The notes beneath the pieces were generated by a model, which did not search any database, was not told where the DNA came from, and saw nothing but the letters and a program-made list of their open reading frames with translations. Of a DNA stretch of 53,296 nt, positions 40,866-49,174 are shown one piece after another. The stretch's first letter is position 1. The number at the start of each line of letters is the position of its first letter. Source of the stretch: Dehalococcoidia bacterium (GTDB lineage Bacteria > Chloroflexota > Dehalococcoidia > UBA2979); contig JADLFF010000045.1 of the NCBI GenBank assembly GCA_020845735.1, positions 1 through 53,296 of the forward strand, given 5' to 3'. The position numbers and the translations under genes were made by a program.

Positions 40866-41105
40866 GTGCGCATGCGACCGGAGTTGCACGTGATCCGCGT
40901 CACTCGCCTCGACGGCACCGAGTTCTACGTGAACGCCGAGTTCATTCAGACGGTGCAGAGTTCCCCGGACACGCACATCGTCCTGATCAACGACAAGTCA
41001 TTCGTCGTCCGCGAGCCCGACCGCGAGGTGGTGGCGCGGATCGTCGAGTACAAGCGCTCCGTGAGCGGTGGGGGCGGGGCCATGATCCGCGCGGTCCAGG
41101 GCTAG
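40866..41105 (+). CDS. flbD: FlbD family flagellar protein
   Basis: A 79-aa protein of the small FlbD (YlzI-like) family that lies between fla hook genes and motAB in monoderm bacteria; its role is not established. It reads VIRVTRLDGTEFYVNAEFIQTVQSSPDTHIVLINDKSFVVREPDREVVARIVEYKRSV when joined, matching the family from end to end. It starts with GTG 6 bases after AGGG; the ATG two codons later is also possible. It opens the second flagellar operon. Confidence 0.9.
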   Translation: MRMRPELHVIRVTRLDGTEFYVNAEFIQTVQSSPDTHIVLINDKSFVVREPDREVVARIVEYKRSVSGGGGAMIRAVQG

Positions 41106-41115
41106 GGGCGCCGCG

Positions 41116-41919
41116 TTGGACATCGCGCTCATCGTTGGCATCGTCATTGCCGCTGTCGGCATCCTCGGCGGGTACATGATCGAGGGTGGGGCCATCGGCG
41201 GCCTGATCAACATCCCCGGCTTCATGATCGTGCTCGTGGGCACCACCGGTGCCGTGTTCATGTCCTTCCCGCTCGAGCAGATCCTCGGGACACCGAAGGC
41301 GGCCATGGCCGCGCTGTTCAACAAGGTAAGCGTGCACGGTCACCACATGGCGGCCGAGCTGGTGGTGATGGCGGACAAGGCCCGCAAGGAGGGATTGCTC
41401 TCCCTCGAGGAGGAGGCGGGGAAGGTCGAGGACGGCTTCGCGCGCAAGGCGCTGATGCTGATGATCGACGGCACCGACCCCGACGCGCTGCGCTCGATCA
41501 TGGAGATCGACATCGACTCGCTGGCGCGCCGCCACCGCGAGAACGCGAAGGTCTTCGAGACCGCGGGTGGCCTCGCGCCCACGCTGGGCGTGCTCGGCGC
41601 GGTCATGGGCCTGATCACGGTGCTCTCGAACCTCGGTGGGGACACCGCCGAGCTCGGGCACGGCATCGCGACGGCGTTCGTCGCCACGTTCTACGGCGTC
41701 GGCTTCGCGAACGTCATCTGCCTCCCCATCGCCGAGAAGCTCAAGTTCCGATCGACCGAGGAGCGCGTGGTCCGGGAGATGATCCTCGAGGGCGTGCTCT
41801 CGATTCAGTCCGGCGACAACCCGCGCATCGTGAAGGAGAAGCTCGAGGCGTTCCTCGCCCCCGGCCAGCGCTCGCGCGGTGACGGCGCCGATGGCGGCGA
41901 GATGGCGGCCGCAGCATGA
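41116..41919 (+). CDS. motA: Flagellar stator protein MotA
   Basis: MotA with MotB forms the stator that converts ion flow to torque. The 267-aa protein has four membrane helices, with the GGYMIEGGAIGGLINIPGF opening, and the cytoplasmic loop with charged torque residues between helices 2 and 3. VFETAGGLAPTLGVLGAVMGLI and the final helix region GIATAFVATFYGVGFANVICLPI are typical. It starts with TTG 10 bases after the flbD stop and overlaps motB by 4 bases. Whether H+ or Na+ drives it cannot be read here. Confidence 0.95.
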   Translation: MDIALIVGIVIAAVGILGGYMIEGGAIGGLINIPGFMIVLVGTTGAVFMSFPLEQILGTPKAAMAALFNKVSVHGHHMAAELVVMADKARKEGLLSLEEEAGKVEDGFARKALMLMIDGTDPDALRSIMEIDIDSLARRHRENAKVFETAGGLAPTLGVLGAVMGLITVLSNLGGDTAELGHGIATAFVATFYGVGFANVICLPIAEKLKFRSTEERVVREMILEGVLSIQSGDNPRIVKEKLEAFLAPGQRSRGDGADGGEMAAAA

Positions 41920-42707
41920 GCGCGGAGGAGGGCGGCGGTCACGACGAACGATGGGTCATCTCGTACGCAGACCTGGTGACGCTGCTGCTGGGCTTCTTCA
42001 TCATCCTGTTCGCGTCCGCGCAGATCGACCAGGAGAAGTTCCACGAGCTGAGCTTCGCCTTCAAAGAGGCGTTCAACGTCGATGTGCGAGCGGGCGCCGA
42101 CGGCAGCAGCCCGGTCCTCACCGGCGGGCTCGGGGTCGTGCCCGGCGGGAACTTCTCGTCGTTCGCGCAGCCCGATGTGAAGTCGATCCGTACGACGTTC
42201 GACGAGCAGCTCCTCGAGTCCGGACTCACCTCGAGCTCCGTCGACATCCTGCGCGACGGCCAGGGCGTCGTCATCCGCGTCTCGGACCGTCTGCTGTTCG
42301 CCTCCGCGAGTGCCGAGCTCAATCCTGAGGCGATCCCGCTGCTCGAGGTGGTGGCCGGCGTGCTGCGCGGGATCGAGAGCGACGTGCGCGTCGAGGGGCA
42401 CACGGACAACGTCCCCGTCGCGAGCGAGCGCTATCCGACGAACTGGGAGCTGTCCTCGGCACGCGCGACCACCGTGCTGCGCTTCCTCCTCGACGAGGGG
42501 GTCGAGCCGCGCCGCCTAGTGGCCGCTGGCTACGCCGAGTTTCACCCCATCGCGTCCAACACCACGCCCGAGGGGCGCGCGATCAATCGACGCGCGGACA
42601 TCGTGCTGACCGCGCTGCCGGCTCGTACCGCGACGCCGTCACCGGCCCAGCCGTCCATCGATCCGAAGGTCACACCCGTCACCTCGAAGGGGGCAACGAC
42701 GCCGTGA
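41916..42707 (+). CDS. motB: Flagellar stator protein MotB
   Basis: The 263-aa stator partner with one membrane helix after WVISYADLVTLLLGFFIILFA. The Asp at residue 19 is the ion-carrying residue. The C-terminal OmpA-like domain anchors it to peptidoglycan (GVVIRVSDRLLFASASAELN, VEGHTDNVPVASERYPTNWELS, RRADIVLTALP). A Pro/Thr-rich tail follows. Coupled to motA and to fliL by 4-base overlaps. Confidence 0.95.
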   Translation: MSAEEGGGHDERWVISYADLVTLLLGFFIILFASAQIDQEKFHELSFAFKEAFNVDVRAGADGSSPVLTGGLGVVPGGNFSSFAQPDVKSIRTTFDEQLLESGLTSSSVDILRDGQGVVIRVSDRLLFASASAELNPEAIPLLEVVAGVLRGIESDVRVEGHTDNVPVASERYPTNWELSSARATTVLRFLLDEGVEPRRLVAAGYAEFHPIASNTTPEGRAINRRADIVLTALPARTATPSPAQPSIDPKVTPVTSKGATTP

Positions 42708-43240
42708 GCAAGATGTTGATCTTCATCGTCGTGGGTGTGCTCGCGGGTGCGGGCGTCGCCGCCGGCGTCTTCATGTTCGTCTTCAAGCCCGGCGGGAGTG
42801 GCGAGCCCACGCCCGAGCCGACCCCCGTGAACGTCGAGGGCAGGCTGGGTCCGCACATCACCTTCCCGTCTCGGGTGTTCAACCTGCGGACGGAGGCGGG
42901 CAAGCCGCCCGTCTACCTCAAGCTGGAGACGCTCGTCGAGTTCGAGACCACCGAGGAGGAGTGGGCGTACGTCCTCCACGGGTGCGTGGCGGAGGGCGCC
43001 GCGTCGCCCTGCAAGGCCAAGGAGGACGAGCTGCTCCACCACTTCGAGGAGGAGATCGGAAGCGGCCGCAAGCTGATCGAGGATGCCATCACGACGATCG
43101 TGTCGGCGAAGACGCTCGCCGAGGTCTCCACGCCCGAGGGCAAGGAGAAGCTCCGTTCCGAGCTGATGAAGGCCATCCACGAGTTGCTCCCGCACCCGCA
43201 CGTCAAGCGCGTCCTCTTCGTCGACTTCGTGACGCAGTAG
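42704..43240 (+). CDS. fliL: Flagellar basal body-associated protein FliL
   Basis: FliL sits around the stator and supports torque. The 178-aa protein has one N-terminal membrane helix (MLIFIVVGVLAGAGVAAGVFMFVF) and an extracellular stomatin-like domain ending in LLPHPHVKRVLFVDFVTQ, the diagnostic C-terminal pattern. An insert with two Cys (HGCVAEGAASPCKAKE) is unusual and may form a disulphide outside the cell. Starts at the GTG overlapping the motB stop. Confidence 0.9.
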   Translation: MSKMLIFIVVGVLAGAGVAAGVFMFVFKPGGSGEPTPEPTPVNVEGRLGPHITFPSRVFNLRTEAGKPPVYLKLETLVEFETTEEEWAYVLHGCVAEGAASPCKAKEDELLHHFEEEIGSGRKLIEDAITTIVSAKTLAEVSTPEGKEKLRSELMKAIHELLPHPHVKRVLFVDFVTQ

Positions 43241-43261
43241 CAGCGGGCCCGGAGAACCTCG

Positions 43262-44416
43262 ATGGCCGACTCACGAGCACTCACGCAGGCAGAGATCGAC
43301 GCCCTGTTGAACCAGGTCGCCGAGGCCGGCTCGTCCGACTCCGCCGATGGCGTGGTCGGCGCCGGGAGCGCACAGGCGTCCCCCGACCGCCCGATCGTGC
43401 GCCTCATCAAGGCGTACGACTTCCGGCGGCCGGACAAGTTCTCGAAAGAGCAGTGGCACACGCTCCAGTCGATGCACGACACGTTCGCTCGACAGGTAGG
43501 CGCGGCGCTGTCGTCGCGACTCCGCACGCTGGTCACGGTCCGCCTGTCCAGCATCGAGCAGGGACTGTACGAGGAGTGGCAGGCGCAGGTGCCCGGGCAG
43601 ACCGTCTGCTACGTGCTGTCAATCGCGCCCCTCGATGGCAACCTCGTCCTCGAGTTCAGCACGGACATCGCCGCCGAGGTGATCGACCGCCTGCTTGGCG
43701 GCAACGGCGTCATGGTCTCGCGTGAGCGCGACTTCGGTGAGATCGAGAGCACGCTCCTCCGCAGCTTCGCGCGCGGCTTCTCGAACGCCCTCGAGGACAT
43801 GTGGTCCGCGATCGCGCCGATGCAGGTCGAGTTGAACGACATGGCCATGGACGCCGGCCTGGTGCAGGTCGCCGGTGCCAACGACGTGGTGGTCACCGCA
43901 CTCTTCGAGGTGGGCATCGGCAACCAGCTCGGGGCGATGTCGATCTGCATCCCCTACACGGTGATCGAGCCCGTCGCGAGCAGCCTCTCCGCCCAGGTGT
44001 GGCGCCAGAGCAGCGCCGCGAAGCAGGACCCGCGCGTGCGCGAGGTCGTGGAAGCCCTCGTGCGCCGGACCTCGATCGATGTGGTCGTCGAGGCGGGCAC
44101 GGCGGAGGTGCCGGTCGCCACCCTCATCGCGATGACCGAAGGCGACACGCTCGTCCTCGACCGCCGCGTGGGTGACTCGCTTGCGATGCAGGTCGACGGG
44201 CGGATCAGGTTCCAATGTCGACCCGGCGTGGTCGGCAACCGCACCGTCGTGCGGATCGTCGAGGCCGTGCGGTCCGCCGAGCTGGCCGTCACGGACAGCG
44301 CCGCGCTCACCATCGGCGGCGCGCGATTCGCCGAGCGCCATGTCGAGGCAAGCCCGGCGATCCCCGCGCTGGCCGCCCCAACCCTGGACGAGTATGAGGA
44401 GGCAGTCAGTGCCTGA
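43262..44416 (+). CDS. fliM: Flagellar motor switch protein FliM
   Basis: FliM receives CheY-P and, with FliN and FliG, sets the rotation sense. The 384-aa protein carries the N-terminal CheY-binding peptide (LTQAEIDALLNQV), the middle domain (YDFRRPDKFSKEQWHTLQSMHDTFARQ; SIAPLDGNLVLEFST; then SICIPYTVIEPV) and the SpoA domain. Complete. It is followed by fliN, which overlaps it by 8 bases. Confidence 0.95.
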   Translation: MADSRALTQAEIDALLNQVAEAGSSDSADGVVGAGSAQASPDRPIVRLIKAYDFRRPDKFSKEQWHTLQSMHDTFARQVGAALSSRLRTLVTVRLSSIEQGLYEEWQAQVPGQTVCYVLSIAPLDGNLVLEFSTDIAAEVIDRLLGGNGVMVSRERDFGEIESTLLRSFARGFSNALEDMWSAIAPMQVELNDMAMDAGLVQVAGANDVVVTALFEVGIGNQLGAMSICIPYTVIEPVASSLSAQVWRQSSAAKQDPRVREVVEALVRRTSIDVVVEAGTAEVPVATLIAMTEGDTLVLDRRVGDSLAMQVDGRIRFQCRPGVVGNRTVVRIVEAVRSAELAVTDSAALTIGGARFAERHVEASPAIPALAAPTLDEYEEAVSA

Positions 44417-45548
44417 CGACGCGATGGACTCTGCGGGTGGGACGGCCGAGGCGCTCGAAGCTGCACTGGGTGCCGGAGCGGCGCCCGTGCGGGACCTCGG
44501 CAGGAACGCCGCCGAGATCATCCCTGTGGCAATCGAGAGCAGCGTCGGCGACGCCGCGACGCTGTCGAATGTCGTCGCCGGCCTCACCGAGTACGACACG
44601 ATCAGCGCTGAGTTCGCGACGGTGGACCACCTCGGCTTCGAGTTGCGGGTGGCGCTCAGCGAGACCGAGGCCTTCCTCGCAGGCCTACTGCTGCCCCTCG
44701 AGGGCGCCAGCAGCTTGCTCGGGCTGGACATCAGTCCGGAGCAGATGGACGACGCCGCGTTCGCGACCGCACAGGCCGGACCCATCTCCGAGCGCCTGCG
44801 CGGCTTTCTCGACCTCCTCAACCTGACGCTCTTTGGTGACGGCCTTGCCGGCACTGAGGTGACGCTGAGCGAGCTGCGGCGGGGCCAGGTCGAGTGGACC
44901 ATGGGCATGGTCCAGGACGTCGCGCAGGGCTCGCCTCCCGTCCGCATCGACGCGGACGTCGCGCTCGCCGCCGGCGCCCAGACCGTCGTCACGCTCATCG
45001 TGCCGCTCTCGCTGCTCACGAGGATGGGCGAGCAGCTCGGCGATGCGGCCACGTCCGCCGAGGTCGAGCCGGCCGCCGCGTCGACTCCCGTGACTCCCTC
45101 GGACGGTGCGGCAGCGCTGTTCGGCGGCCCTCCGAGCGAGACCAACGTCACTGCCTTCCCCGGCGCCTCCGCACAGGCAGCATCGGCAGGGCCGAAGCCC
45201 GTGCCGGGGCTGGGACCGAGCGACTCTGCAGTGCACCCCGTCCGATTCCCACCGCTCCCCGCGATGGACGCCGTCGGAGGACCGCCCCAGCCGATCGACG
45301 TCCTGATGGACGTCTCGATGCGCGTGAGCGTGGAGCTTGGACGCTCGTCGCTCACCGTCGAGGAGGTGCTCGAGCTCGGGCCTGGCTCCGTGGTGGAGTT
45401 GAACAAGCTCGCCGGTGAGCCCGTCGACATCCTCGTGAACGACCGCCTCATCGCCCGAGGCGAGGTCGTGGTCGTCGATGAGAACTTCGGCGTGCGGATC
45501 ACCGAGATCATCTCGCCGCGGCAGCGCGCGAACGCGATGGGCCGATGA
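44409..45548 (+). CDS. fliN: Flagellar motor switch protein FliN (extended, FliY-like)
   Basis: FliN forms the base of the C ring and binds FliH. The C-terminal 80 residues are the SpoA domain (VLMDVSMRVSVELGRSSLTV, VLELGPGSVVELNKLAGEPV, DENFGVRITEI). Ahead of it lies a 200-residue alpha/beta domain and an Ala/Pro linker, as in FliY, which in Bacillus carries a CheC-like phosphatase module. The CheC catalytic Glu/Asn pattern is not obvious here. The GTG at 44409 has GAGGAGG 6 bases upstream and gives 379 aa; the longer frame is a shadow of fliM. Confidence 0.9.
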   Translation: MPDDAMDSAGGTAEALEAALGAGAAPVRDLGRNAAEIIPVAIESSVGDAATLSNVVAGLTEYDTISAEFATVDHLGFELRVALSETEAFLAGLLLPLEGASSLLGLDISPEQMDDAAFATAQAGPISERLRGFLDLLNLTLFGDGLAGTEVTLSELRRGQVEWTMGMVQDVAQGSPPVRIDADVALAAGAQTVVTLIVPLSLLTRMGEQLGDAATSAEVEPAAASTPVTPSDGAAALFGGPPSETNVTAFPGASAQAASAGPKPVPGLGPSDSAVHPVRFPPLPAMDAVGGPPQPIDVLMDVSMRVSVELGRSSLTVEEVLELGPGSVVELNKLAGEPVDILVNDRLIARGEVVVVDENFGVRITEIISPRQRANAMGR

Positions 45549-46201
45549 CCATGCGTCGTCGTGCGGTGGCAACGAGTCTCGCGGTCGGGGGCCTCCTCGC
45601 CGTGCTGCCGGTCGTCGCCCTGGCCCAGGCACCTGGCGAGGTCGGCGGCGGCGTCGTCAGGCTCGGTGCGTGGGACTGGATCAACCTCGTCGTGAGGCTG
45701 GTCGCTGTCGTCGCGATCATCTGGGGCGCGTTCTGGGCGCTCCGCTGGTACAACCGCCGCATCCAGACCGGCTATGGCGCGGGGCGATCGCTCGAGGTGC
45801 TGGAGACGCGCGCGCTCGGGCCCAACCGCTCGATGCAGCTGGTGCGCGTCGGACGCCGCGCCGTGCTTGTGGGCGTGACCGTCGAGCGCATCAACCAGCT
45901 CCTCGAGATCGACGACCCGGAGGAGGTCGAGCGGCTCGCGCAGGCCGCCGTCGCCGAGCAGGGGCGGGGCCCCGCGCTCAATCGCGTCGTCGAATCGGTC
46001 TCCCGATTCGCGATCGCGGCTCGCTCCGGACGCTCGATGTCGGCTCGTGCCGCATCGCCGTCACCGACGTCACCCACGCCGCCCGCGCCTGCGACGCAGC
46101 AGGTGCAGGCGAACGCCGCCTATCGGAGCGCGCGGATCGCCGAGCTGCAGCGCGCCATCGAGGACGCGCGGCGCGGCACCTCCTACGAGCAGGCACGTTG
46201 A
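45545..46201 (+). CDS. fliO: Flagellar biosynthesis protein FliO
   Basis: FliO helps FliP assemble into the export gate. The 218-aa protein has an N-terminal signal-like helix, a membrane helix (LVVRLVAVVAIIWGAFWAL) and the typical cytoplasmic motif SLEVLETRALGPNRSMQLVRVGRRAVLVGVT, with a disordered Ser/Ala-rich tail. Overlaps fliN and fliP by 4 bases at each end. Confidence 0.9.
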   Translation: MTMRRRAVATSLAVGGLLAVLPVVALAQAPGEVGGGVVRLGAWDWINLVVRLVAVVAIIWGAFWALRWYNRRIQTGYGAGRSLEVLETRALGPNRSMQLVRVGRRAVLVGVTVERINQLLEIDDPEEVERLAQAAVAEQGRGPALNRVVESVSRFAIAARSGRSMSARAASPSPTSPTPPAPATQQVQANAAYRSARIAELQRAIEDARRGTSYEQAR

Positions 46202-46962
46202 CCTCGCGACGCCGCTGGTTGCTGGCTGCGCAGGCCGCGCTGCTCGCCACGCTCGCCTCGGGCTGCGTGGCGGCGGACGGCACCGCCGCGATGCTCCCGG
46301 GTGGCGTGACGCCCGAGGGCGTGGCGCCCGTGAACGGCACCACCGGCGTGCAGTTGCTCGTCCTCCTCACGGTCCTCTCGGTCGCGCCGGCCATGCTCAT
46401 CATGGTGACCTCCTTCACGAGGACGATCCTCGTGCTGTCGCTGGTCCGGAACGCGATCGGCGTTCCGCAACTGCCGCCGAACCAGGTGCTGCTGGGGCTG
46501 GCGTTTCTCCTCACCGTCTTCGTGATGGCGCCCGTGTGGAAGGTCGTCAACACCGAGGCGCTCCAGCCCTACCTCGCCGGTCAGATCCCACAGGCCGAGG
46601 CGATCAAGCGCGCCGAGGGTCCCGTCCGGAAGTTCATGCTCGCGCAGACGCGGGAGTCCGACCTCACGCTCTTCGTCAACCTCTCGAGGGAGGCGCGGCC
46701 GAACACCGTCGACGACGTGCCGACCTACGTCGTCATCCCCGCCTTCCTCGTGAGCGAGCTCAAGACGGCCTTCCTGATGGGCTTCATCATCTTCGTCCCG
46801 TTCCTCGTCATCGACCTGGTCGTGTCGTCGGCCCTCCTCGCGATGGGCATGATGATGCTGCCGCCCGTCGTGGTGTCCCTGCCGTTCAAGATCCTCCTCT
46901 TCGTCCTCGTCGACGGCTGGGGCCTGATCATCGGCTCCCTCGTCTCGAGCTTCGTCACCTGA
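46198..46962 (+). CDS. fliP: Flagellar export gate protein FliP
   Basis: FliP forms the core of the export gate with FliQ and FliR. The 254-aa sequence (TTG start at 46198, overlapping the fliO stop) has a signal peptide then VLLTVLSVAPAMLIMVTSFT-type first helix, the RTILVLSLVRNAIGVPQLPPNQVLLGLAFLLTVFVM block, TFVM-like and LKTAFLMGFIIFVPFLVIDLV, and MMMLPPVVVSLPFKILLFVL. All signature segments are intact. The signal peptide ends near a Cys (LASGC), a possible lipobox, which is not usual for FliP. Confidence 0.94.
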   Translation: MTSRRRWLLAAQAALLATLASGCVAADGTAAMLPGGVTPEGVAPVNGTTGVQLLVLLTVLSVAPAMLIMVTSFTRTILVLSLVRNAIGVPQLPPNQVLLGLAFLLTVFVMAPVWKVVNTEALQPYLAGQIPQAEAIKRAEGPVRKFMLAQTRESDLTLFVNLSREARPNTVDDVPTYVVIPAFLVSELKTAFLMGFIIFVPFLVIDLVVSSALLAMGMMMLPPVVVSLPFKILLFVLVDGWGLIIGSLVSSFVT

Positions 46963-47002
46963 CCACGCACGAACCCCACACGCGAACGCAAAGGAGCATT
47001 CG

Positions 47003-47272
47003 ATGAACGACTCGCAGGTCATGGCGATCGCCGGAGAGGCGCTGTGGACGGCCCTGCTCGTCTCCGCCCCGATCCTCGTCGTCAGCCTTCTCATCGGCAT
47101 CGTGGTCTCGATCTTCCAGGCCATGACGCAGGTCAACGAGGCGACGCTCACGTTCGTGCCGAAGCTCCTCGGCGTCTTCGCGATCTCGGCGGTCATGGGT
47201 CCGTGGATGGTGGGGACGATGGTGCAGTACACGCACCGTCTCTTCGCCACCCTCCCCCAGGCCGTGCGCTAG
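47003..47272 (+). CDS. fliQ: Flagellar export gate protein FliQ
   Basis: An 89-aa protein with two membrane helices, a subunit of the FliPQR export gate. VMAIAGEALWTALLVSAPIL and the QAMTQVNEATLTFVPKLLGVF segment are diagnostic. ATG start with AAGGAG 7 bases upstream. Normal order between fliP and fliR. Confidence 0.95.
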   Translation: MNDSQVMAIAGEALWTALLVSAPILVVSLLIGIVVSIFQAMTQVNEATLTFVPKLLGVFAISAVMGPWMVGTMVQYTHRLFATLPQAVR

Positions 47273-47299
47273 CGCGGCGTCGAGGGCAGGGGTAGCCGC

Positions 47300-48079
47300 G
47301 TGCTGACCGAGGTGCTGGGAGTCTCGCCGAGCTGGTCGGCGCAGTTCCTCTATGTCGTGGCGCGCCTCAGCGCCGCGATTGTCGCCGCGCCGTTCTTCGG
47401 CGCGCGCGGCGTGCCTCCGCAGGTGAAGATCGGCCTGGCGCTGTTGCTCTCGCTTGTCGTGATCCCGTTGCAGCAGGCCCCCTCGATGCCCGCGCCCGCG
47501 AACCTCCTGGTCTTCGCCACCGTCGTGGGCTCCGAGGTGCTGGTCGGCCTCGCGCTGGGCGTGGGCGTCATGCTCGTCATCTCCGCCCTCGAGATGGGCG
47601 CGGCGCTCGTCGGTGTGCAGATCGGGTACAGCATCGGCAGCGTGATCGACCCGCTGACCGGCGCACAGTCGGGCGCCATCGAGCAGTTCTACCGGCTGGT
47701 GGCGACGCTCGTGTTCTTCGTGGTCAATGGCCACCACCTCGTGATCAGCAGCCTGGTCCTCAGTTTCGAGGTGGTGCCGCCGGGCACCGCGGACCTGTCG
47801 CTGATCGCCGGTGAGCGCGCAGTCCCGTTCTTTGCGTCGCTGTTCGTGATCGCGTTGCGCGTCGCGCTGCCCGTGATCGTGGCACTCCTGCTCGCCGACC
47901 TCGTGCTCGGCATGCTCGGTCGCGCGGTGCCACAGCTCAACGTCCTGGTCGTCGGCATGCCGGTGAAGATCGGCGCCGGGCTGATCGTGGCCGCGTTGAG
48001 CGTGCCGTTGATGGTCGCGTTCCTCGGTGCGTCCGTGACCTCGGCGATCCCGCAGTCCCTCGGACTGCTGAGGCGCTAG
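47300..48079 (+). CDS. fliR: Flagellar export gate protein FliR
   Basis: FliR completes the FliPQR gate. The 259-aa membrane protein has about six hydrophobic helices, with the ARLSAAIVAAPFFGARGVPPQVKIGLALLLSLV opening, VGVQIGYSIGSVIDP, and the C-terminal RAVPQLNVLVVGMPVKIGAGLIV motif. GTG start. 3 bases before flhB; fused FliR-FlhB forms occur in some species but here they are separate. Confidence 0.94.
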   Translation: MLTEVLGVSPSWSAQFLYVVARLSAAIVAAPFFGARGVPPQVKIGLALLLSLVVIPLQQAPSMPAPANLLVFATVVGSEVLVGLALGVGVMLVISALEMGAALVGVQIGYSIGSVIDPLTGAQSGAIEQFYRLVATLVFFVVNGHHLVISSLVLSFEVVPPGTADLSLIAGERAVPFFASLFVIALRVALPVIVALLLADLVLGMLGRAVPQLNVLVVGMPVKIGAGLIVAALSVPLMVAFLGASVTSAIPQSLGLLRR

Positions 48080-48082
48080 CCG

Positions 48083-49153
48083 ATGACGACCGACCGCACC
48101 GAAGCCCCCACGCAGCACCGGCTCGAGGACGCCCGTCGTCGAGGCCAGGTCGCGCACTCCCGCGAGGTCGACACCGCCATCGTCCTCGGCGCATCACTGC
48201 TGGTCATGCACATCGCGGGCGCGCAGACCTGGCGAGGGATGGAGTCGCTCCTCCGCGATTCGTTCGCGGTGCTCGGGCGCGACGAGCTGCTCACGATGGA
48301 GCTCACCGCCGATGTCGGCCGCGAGCTCATCTGGCGAGGGCTGGCGATCCTCTTACCGCTCTTCCTGGGCGTCGCCGCGCTCTCGATTCTGGGTGGCGTG
48401 CTGCAGACCGGGTTCGTGCTCTCCGCGGAGGCGATCAAGCCGCAGTTCTCGCGGCTGAACCCGCTGCAGGGCGCGAAGCGTGTCTTCGCATCGAAGCGGA
48501 GCTACGTCCTCGTCGTCGTCAGCACCATCGAGCTGGTGTTCGTGAGCTTCGTCGCGTACCTCGCGATCCGCGCGCACCTCGACGACCTGCTCAGCCTGGG
48601 TGTGCGTCGCGACCTGCGGCCATCCCTCGCGATCGCCGTCACGATCGCGTTCGACGTCACGCTGAAGGTGTGCCTGGCGCTGCTCGCGGTCGCCGCCGCC
48701 GACTTCGTCTTCCAGCGGATGGAGTGGATCTCGCAGCTCCGCATGACGAAGCAGGAGGTGAAGGACGAGCACCGGCAGAACGAGGGCGACCCGCAGGTCA
48801 AGCAGCGCATGGCGCGGCTGCGCCGCTCGCTGATGACCCGCGTGCTCGCCTCGGTGCCGCAGGCGGACGTCGTGCTCACCAACCCGACGCACTACGCCGT
48901 CGCGATCAAGTACGACCCCGCGTCCGACCGCGCCCCGCGCGTCCTCGCGAAGGGACAGGACTACCTCGCACAGCGCATTCGCGAGGTCGCGGTCGAGCAC
49001 CGCGTGCCGATCATGCAGAACCCGCCGCTGACCCGCGCGATCTTCCGCGCCGTCCCCGTCAACCAGGAGATCCCACCCGACCTCTACGAGGCCGTCGCCG
49101 AGGTGCTCGCGTTCGTGTACCGGCTGCGCGCACCCCGTCGAACCGCGGCCTAG
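48083..49153 (+). CDS. flhB: Flagellar export specificity protein FlhB
   Basis: FlhB switches export from hook to filament substrates by self-cleavage. The 356-aa protein has the TQHRLEDARRRGQVAHSREVD opening, four membrane helices and the KQEVKDEHRQNEGDPQVKQRM linker. The autocleavage motif NPTH is intact (VVLTNPTHYAVAIKYD), so switching should work. C-terminal domain complete. Confidence 0.96.
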   Translation: MTTDRTEAPTQHRLEDARRRGQVAHSREVDTAIVLGASLLVMHIAGAQTWRGMESLLRDSFAVLGRDELLTMELTADVGRELIWRGLAILLPLFLGVAALSILGGVLQTGFVLSAEAIKPQFSRLNPLQGAKRVFASKRSYVLVVVSTIELVFVSFVAYLAIRAHLDDLLSLGVRRDLRPSLAIAVTIAFDVTLKVCLALLAVAAADFVFQRMEWISQLRMTKQEVKDEHRQNEGDPQVKQRMARLRRSLMTRVLASVPQADVVLTNPTHYAVAIKYDPASDRAPRVLAKGQDYLAQRIREVAVEHRVPIMQNPPLTRAIFRAVPVNQEIPPDLYEAVAEVLAFVYRLRAPRRTAA

Positions 49154-49174
49154 CAGGCAATCGAGGAGTCAGTC

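Noticed and set aside
43619-45511. 630-aa minus-strand ORF
   Set aside because: Antisense to fliM and fliN; shadow.
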